A DNA stretch of 64,000 nt from WJMT01 sp964599635 (GTDB taxonomy: Bacteria; Acidobacteriota; Aminicenantia; Aminicenantales; Aminicenantaceae): positions 62,001 to 126,000 of the forward strand of contig CAZRGM010000015.1 in NCBI GenBank assembly GCA_964599635.1. Direction: 5' to 3'. Below the pieces are notes generated by a model. That model had not been told where the DNA came from. It worked only from the letters and a program-made list of their open reading frames with translations, and searched no databases. Position 1 is the first letter of the stretch; each line of letters starts with the position of its first letter. The position numbers and the translations under genes are program-made. Below are positions 60,085-64,000 of this stretch, piece by piece.

Positions 60085-60570
60085 TCACATTTTATATTTT
60101 CCAAAGTCTTCGGGTTTCAAATTTTCAAGCCATTTTTTGAGTTTTTCAGAATGCTCCAACTTTTCATCAAATTTTAAGCTTTGTGCTTTTTCTATAACTT
60201 GTTCTTTCACAAAAATAGGAGTATTTGTCCGGAGAGAAAGTGCGATAGCATCTGAGGGCCGGGAATCTATTTTTATGGACTTATTATCATGATTGCAGTA
60301 AATGGTGGCGTAAAAAGTATTGTCTCTAATATCATTGATGACGATTTTTTCCAGTTTTGTATTGAGGTTGTGTAAGATGTTTTTTATAAGGTCGTGGGTC
60401 ATAGGCCTAGGTGTTTCTATGTTCTCAATCTTTAAAGAGATGGCATTGGCCTCAAAAACTCCTATCCATATGGGAAGCATCCTTTCCATTTTAGGGTCCT
60501 CAAGGACTACGATAGGCATTTTAGATATAGGGTCTATGACTAGGCCTTTTATCCTCATTTTTATTTCCAT
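60085..60570 (-). CDS. Bifunctional nuclease domain protein (DUF151)
   Basis: About 161 residues from ATG 60570, preceded by CTGGAGGG; a longer frame to 60588 exists. BFN-domain pattern: IKGLVIDPISKMPIVVLED, LPIWIGVFEANAISL and SRPSDAIALSLRTNTPIFV. Family members have been described with DNase/RNase activity in plants and appear widely in bacteria; cellular role unclear. Convergent with the Lpt gene. Confidence 0.85.
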   Translation of the reverse strand: MEIKMRIKGLVIDPISKMPIVVLEDPKMERMLPIWIGVFEANAISLKIENIETPRPMTHDLIKNILHNLNTKLEKIVINDIRDNTFYATIYCNHDNKSIKIDSRPSDAIALSLRTNTPIFVKEQVIEKAQSLKFDEKLEHSEKLKKWLENLKPEDFGKYKM

Positions 60571-60653
60571 AATTCCCTCCAGAACCAATTCTAAATATAA
60601 GGCTGGAAGTAAATAATGTCAAGGGAAGACCGTGATAGAGTGCTGAAGGGTTT

Positions 60654-61724
60654 CTATTTAATCATTATCGGGACATCTTTGGTCGTTGTCTTTCCAGAAG
60701 TATTGTCTTTGATCTCTATCCTAAGAAGATAGGGACCCACATCCAAGTCCCTTTTTTCTGTTCTCTCTTCTATGATTTCATCTCCCTTTTTTTTCTGAAT
60801 GAGAACGGTTCTTTCAAATTTTAAGGGTTGAATGACAATAGGAGAATTGTAGGTTCCTTCGGCAAAACGGATGAGAGGTTCCTTCTGACCTTCTTTTAAG
60901 ACCTGGTAGTTAACCGTGTAATCATATTTCTGAGTTTGGGGATCAGGTGATCCGCCCATTATGTAGAAGAAAATTTCAGTGACATCTCCACTGCTGAAAG
61001 TGTTGTTGGGGACAGGCATGATTTTGAGTATTGAGTAAGTAAAAAAGCCTCTATGAATGTAGGTCTTTTTTTCAGGGGCCTCCATTTTTTGAGTCTCTTT
61101 AATGAAGAAAGGAGGGGCCACTCCGAGTTTATCTCCAAAGGCAGCTGGATCTTCGATTTCAAATTCGTAATATTGAGTCCCTATCTTTTGGTAATTATTT
61201 TGAGTGAGAGCCATAGAAAGGATATATTTTCCAGGGGGAAGAATGTATCCAGTTGAATACATTTCTTCCTTTTCGGGGTCATATAGATCTTGGTTGATCT
61301 GAAAACCCGCAGGAATAAATAGTTCCTTTTCATAATCTCCTTCCAATTGCTTAAAAATCATGAACACATCAAATCTGTTTTGAAGTCGTTCAGGACTTTT
61401 TTCAACAAAAGCCTGCTGTTCTTGTTGTTCTTTTTTTTGGTCCGGTGTGACGGGGGCATAGCCGAGATCAGCGTTTTTGACTTTGAATAGCAGAATAAAA
61501 TAAAGATTTTCGCTTGCTGGGAGATAATAATAATCTGTGATGGAGAATGGAATATCCGTTCTCACTTCTCTGGATTCCATGCCTTGCATTAAAACTGATT
61601 TCACTTCATCCGGTATTATTTCTGACTGTTCCTTTCCTTGTTGAGCCCTTATTTCAGGAATAAGTGCGGCTCCTAATATAAAGAGCATTATGAGAATCGG
61701 TACTTTAGAATTTCTTACTTTCAT
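60654..61724 (-). CDS. Secreted hypothetical protein (356 aa)
   Basis: Signal peptide ending EIRAQQ, then a beta-rich protein with two apparent beta-sandwich modules; the second includes YDYTVNYQVLKEGQKEPLI and GPYLLRIEIKDNTSGKTTT. It resembles extracellular proteins that accompany GWxTD-domain proteins but no GWxTD motif was seen. Glutamine-rich stretch KKEQQEQQAF near residue 98. Function unknown. Confidence 0.65.
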   Translation of the reverse strand: MKVRNSKVPILIMLFILGAALIPEIRAQQGKEQSEIIPDEVKSVLMQGMESREVRTDIPFSITDYYYLPASENLYFILLFKVKNADLGYAPVTPDQKKEQQEQQAFVEKSPERLQNRFDVFMIFKQLEGDYEKELFIPAGFQINQDLYDPEKEEMYSTGYILPPGKYILSMALTQNNYQKIGTQYYEFEIEDPAAFGDKLGVAPPFFIKETQKMEAPEKKTYIHRGFFTYSILKIMPVPNNTFSSGDVTEIFFYIMGGSPDPQTQKYDYTVNYQVLKEGQKEPLIRFAEGTYNSPIVIQPLKFERTVLIQKKKGDEIIEERTEKRDLDVGPYLLRIEIKDNTSGKTTTKDVPIMIK

Positions 61725-61848
61725 CTTTCCTCCTTAAGAGTTTGGATTTTTTTAAAAAATTAATTTAATAATTATATCATTTATTGATCTAAAAACAATA
61801 ATATACATGAATCAGTTTTGATTTTCCACAAGTACTCTCTTTATGAAA

Positions 61849-62883
61849 TTAAATTTTCTGTCCCTGCCTATTTATTTGGTACTTAATGACCGCTTTCTGA
61901 TGGTCTTTTAAAGTGGAGCTGAATTTATGGGTTCCATCGTTTTTAGAAACAAAATAAAGATAATCGGTTTCTGAAGGGAAAAGAGCTGCCTCAATTGATT
62001 CTTTGCCAGGATTAGATATAGGACTGGGAGGGAGTCCATTATATAAATATGTATTATAAGGCGAGTTCAGTTTTAGATCTTTATTTCTCAATTTTCCTTG
62101 GAATTCCTTTTTTTTCTTTAAGGCATAAATGATGGTGGGGTCGCAGTCCAACTTCATTCCCAACCTTAAGCGGTTATGGAATACGGAAGAGACAACTGGC
62201 TTTTCTTTAGAGACGGATGTTTCTTCTTCAATCAGTGAGGCTAAGGTAATCACTTCTCTTATCGTCATCCCAATTTCTTTGGCTCTTTCTTTCCATTTAT
62301 CGTTAAAAGTTTTTTTAAATTGGTTGACCATCGTTTTTATTAATTCTTTTTCAGTTGTGTTTTTGGGGACATGATATGTTTCCGGAAATAAGTACCCTTC
62401 TAAGTCCTGGGCTTCAGGATCCATAAATGATATAAGTTGAGTGTCGTTTACATAACAAAGTATTTCTTTTTTGTTCATGAAGTATTTTTGTGATAGGAGG
62501 TCAGTTATTTCTGCTAGAGTGAATCCTTCCGGAATGGTCACTGGATGGAGTAGGATATCTCCTTTGATTATTTTTATAAGTACATTTCTAATAGAGAGAG
62601 GAGGACTAAATTCATATTCTCCTGCAATAAGTTTTTCATGGGAGTAGAACAATTTGTAAGCGGTCAGGAAGATCCATTTATTTTTAATGATTTTTTCTTT
62701 CTTTAGTTTTTGGGCAATCCTTGACGCAGGGCTTCCTTTTTCGACTTCAAATAGGGTCCTAGGAGAGAGGAGCCTTTTGGGATGATTATATTCCCACAGA
62801 AAAAAACTGAAGCAAAAAACAGAAAAAATGATTATAAAGGTGAGAGCTGACTTTATTATCTTATATATAGGGAGTGATTTCAT
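61849..62883 (-). CDS. mltG: Endolytic transglycosylase MltG
   Basis: 344 residues with one N-terminal membrane helix. YceG-like fold: LASLIEEET carries the catalytic Glu, followed by VFHNRLRLGMKLDCDPTIIYAL and SPYNTYLYNGLPPSPISNPG, all hallmarks. MltG cuts nascent glycan chains and sets peptidoglycan strand length. Start ATG 62883 overlaps the ruvX stop (ATGA). Confidence 0.93.
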   Translation of the reverse strand: MKSLPIYKIIKSALTFIIIFSVFCFSFFLWEYNHPKRLLSPRTLFEVEKGSPASRIAQKLKKEKIIKNKWIFLTAYKLFYSHEKLIAGEYEFSPPLSIRNVLIKIIKGDILLHPVTIPEGFTLAEITDLLSQKYFMNKKEILCYVNDTQLISFMDPEAQDLEGYLFPETYHVPKNTTEKELIKTMVNQFKKTFNDKWKERAKEIGMTIREVITLASLIEEETSVSKEKPVVSSVFHNRLRLGMKLDCDPTIIYALKKKKEFQGKLRNKDLKLNSPYNTYLYNGLPPSPISNPGKESIEAALFPSETDYLYFVSKNDGTHKFSSTLKDHQKAVIKYQINRQGQKI

Positions 62884-63287
62884 AAGCTGTCCATGTAGCT
62901 TGAAAGGATTAAAACTGCTGAGATCTGGTCCACAAGTTTCTTTTTTTTCTTGTTGCTTATTCCTTTATCTCTCATGATCCGGGAAGCCTGCTTGGTCGTT
63001 AATCTTTCATCCCAGTAAACAATGGGGATATCAAAATGATTTTTCAGTCGGGAGGCAAATTTCTTTGTTTTTTTAACCCTGCTTCCTTCTGAGCCGTCCA
63101 TTCTCAAAGGAAGTCCAATCACTATCTTGGTTATTTTATATTTTGAGATGAGATTTCTAAAAAATTCCATATCCTTGCTTTTATTTTGAGTATGATAGCT
63201 TTCAAGAGCTTGAGCTGTCAAAAGCATCGGGTCGCTGACGGCAAGACCGATATGTTTATCTCCGTAATCAATTCCCAATAATCTCAT
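62880..63287 (-). CDS. ruvX: RuvX (YqgF) Holliday-junction resolvase-like nuclease
   Basis: About 135 residues from ATG 63287, chosen because it overlaps the ddl stop as ATGA and gives the family N-terminus MRLLGIDYGDKHIGLAVSDP; a longer frame to 63383 would extend into ddl. RNase H-like fold with further acidic residues in YWDERLTTKQASRIM and KKKLVDQISAVLILSSYMD. Involved in pre-16S rRNA processing. Confidence 0.92.
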   Translation of the reverse strand: MRLLGIDYGDKHIGLAVSDPMLLTAQALESYHTQNKSKDMEFFRNLISKYKITKIVIGLPLRMDGSEGSRVKKTKKFASRLKNHFDIPIVYWDERLTTKQASRIMRDKGISNKKKKKLVDQISAVLILSSYMDSL

Positions 63288-64000
63288 GGATCTTTTCTTC
63301 TTTTTTTGTAAGCGTGTCTGCTTAGAGCAAGAGATATGAGTTCTTCTAGAAGGGAGGAAAATTTCATGCCGCTTATTTCCCATAATTTTGGATACATGCT
63401 GATTTCAGTAAATCCTGGGATCGTGTTGATCTCACTGAGAATTATTTTATGGCTTTTTTCTTGGTAGAAGAAATCAACTCTTGCCATTCCAGAGCAATCA
63501 ATTGATTTAAACGCAGCGATAGAGATTTTTTGGATCTCACTCACGACAGATTCGGGTATTTGAGCAGGTATTTTAAATCCTGTTTTTCCCTCTATATATT
63601 TATCCTGATAATCATAGAAATCCCTGGAAGGGATGATTTCTCCTGGAAGAGAAACTTTTGGTTTTTCGTTTCCTAGGACACTGCATTCGATTTCTCTTCC
63701 ATTGATGGCTTCTTCAACGAGTATCTTAGGATCAAAACTAAAGGCCAGCTCAAGTGCTTTGGATAGTTGACTGAAAGTATGAACTTTAGTTATTCCTATG
63801 CTCGAGCCTAGATTGGAGGGTTTTATAAAGAAAGGTAGGCTGTATTCATTTTTGATTTGTTTCATCACTTTTTTTCTATCATCAATCCAATTTTTTTCAT
63901 CAAGGACAGTGTGTCTAACTACAGGGAGACCTTTGGACTTAAATATTGATTTAGATATCGCTTTATCCATCCCAATAGCCGAAGACATCACCGTGGCACC
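63284..64000 (-). CDS. ddl: D-alanine--D-alanine ligase, 5' end cut by window
   Basis: About 239 residues visible; the frame is open at the right edge, so the start is outside. ATP-grasp ligase: FIKPSNLGSSIGITKVHTF, ILVEEAINGREIECSVLGNE and the C-terminal ILSEINTIPGFTEISMYPKLWEISG, with metal-binding E and N. Joins two D-Ala for peptidoglycan precursors. First gene of a coupled ddl-ruvX-mltG operon. Confidence 0.93.
   Translation of the reverse strand, partial: GATVMSSAIGMDKAISKSIFKSKGLPVVRHTVLDEKNWIDDRKKVMKQIKNEYSLPFFIKPSNLGSSIGITKVHTFSQLSKALELAFSFDPKILVEEAINGREIECSVLGNEKPKVSLPGEIIPSRDFYDYQDKYIEGKTGFKIPAQIPESVVSEIQKISIAAFKSIDCSGMARVDFFYQEKSHKIILSEINTIPGFTEISMYPKLWEISGMKFSSLLEELISLALSRHAYKKRRKDP

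Noticed and set aside
1..64000. CRISPR arrays, tRNA or rRNA genes, prophage or intact IS
   Set aside because: No regularly spaced repeats with unique spacers, no tRNA cloverleaf or rRNA-like stretch recognised by eye, and no transposase, integrase or phage structural gene in any frame.

Overview
The window looks like a chromosome segment of an uncultivated, fairly AT-rich, diderm bacterium. Evidence for an outer membrane includes an LptF/LptG-type permease, two SurA/PpiC-like foldases, a porin, an EnvC-like protein, O-antigen-type ABC export genes and many lipoproteins. Several Tat-exported Gfo/Idh/MocA oxidoreductases, DUF1080 and ThuA proteins, secreted HEAT-repeat proteins and a multiheme cytochrome resemble genomes of the Acidobacteriota/Candidatus Aminicenantes type. 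That placement is inference: no rRNA or other phylogenetic marker was compared. No tRNA, rRNA, CRISPR array, intact transposase or prophage was recognised. Both window edges cut genes (a TrmN6-like methyltransferase at base 1 and ddl at base 64000).

Layout. 1-3.3 kb: methyltransferase, Wzm/Wzt-type polysaccharide exporter and an RfaE2-like nucleotidyltransferase. 3.3-7.4 kb: a decaying island with a lipoprotein amidotransferase, a small unknown, a broken outer-membrane protein gene, a methyltransferase and an internally deleted DUF885-like gene; two near-identical 23-bp direct repeats lie around the broken part. 7.4-12.9 kb: mfd followed by two periplasmic parvulin-type foldases. 13.2-23.1 kb: ThuA, Gfo/Idh, HEAT, M3 peptidase, patatin, Gfo/Idh and DUF1080 genes. 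23.1-27.4 kb: epimerase, GT2, an Agl23-like membrane glycosyltransferase and a secreted protein. 27.5-34.9 kb: a tightly packed minus-strand operon of two Gfo/Idh enzymes, a TIM-barrel isomerase, a seven-haem cytochrome c, a small membrane protein (possible cytochrome b) and ApbE. 35.2-39.1 kb: a second Gfo/Idh plus HEAT pair and a lipoprotein. 39.3-45.3 kb: YibQ, CtpA, EnvC, a flippase-like protein and a sodium symporter. 45.5-50.8 kb: porin-pstSCAB-phoU behind a phased TTAACA array. 51-57.6 kb: glycerate kinase, an unknown, pgeF, purC, cvpA, a Fis-type HTH and groES-groEL with two CIRCE-like operators. 57.7-64 kb: an LptF-LptG fusion, a bifunctional-nuclease protein, a secreted unknown, mltG, ruvX and ddl.

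How the genes work together. The central 13-38 kb is an accessory sugar-oxidation region. Exported NAD(P)-dependent sugar oxidoreductases sit with a 3-keto-glycoside hydrolase-type protein and a sugar isomerase, and one set is translationally coupled to a multihaem cytochrome. The flanks are mostly housekeeping cell-envelope, phosphate-uptake and chaperone operons.

The most striking non-coding signal is a family of small dispersed palindromic elements (about 70-255 bp, termini like TAACCTG..TATTCA). They lie between genes across the window and in two cases begin exactly at the stop codon of the neighbouring gene.
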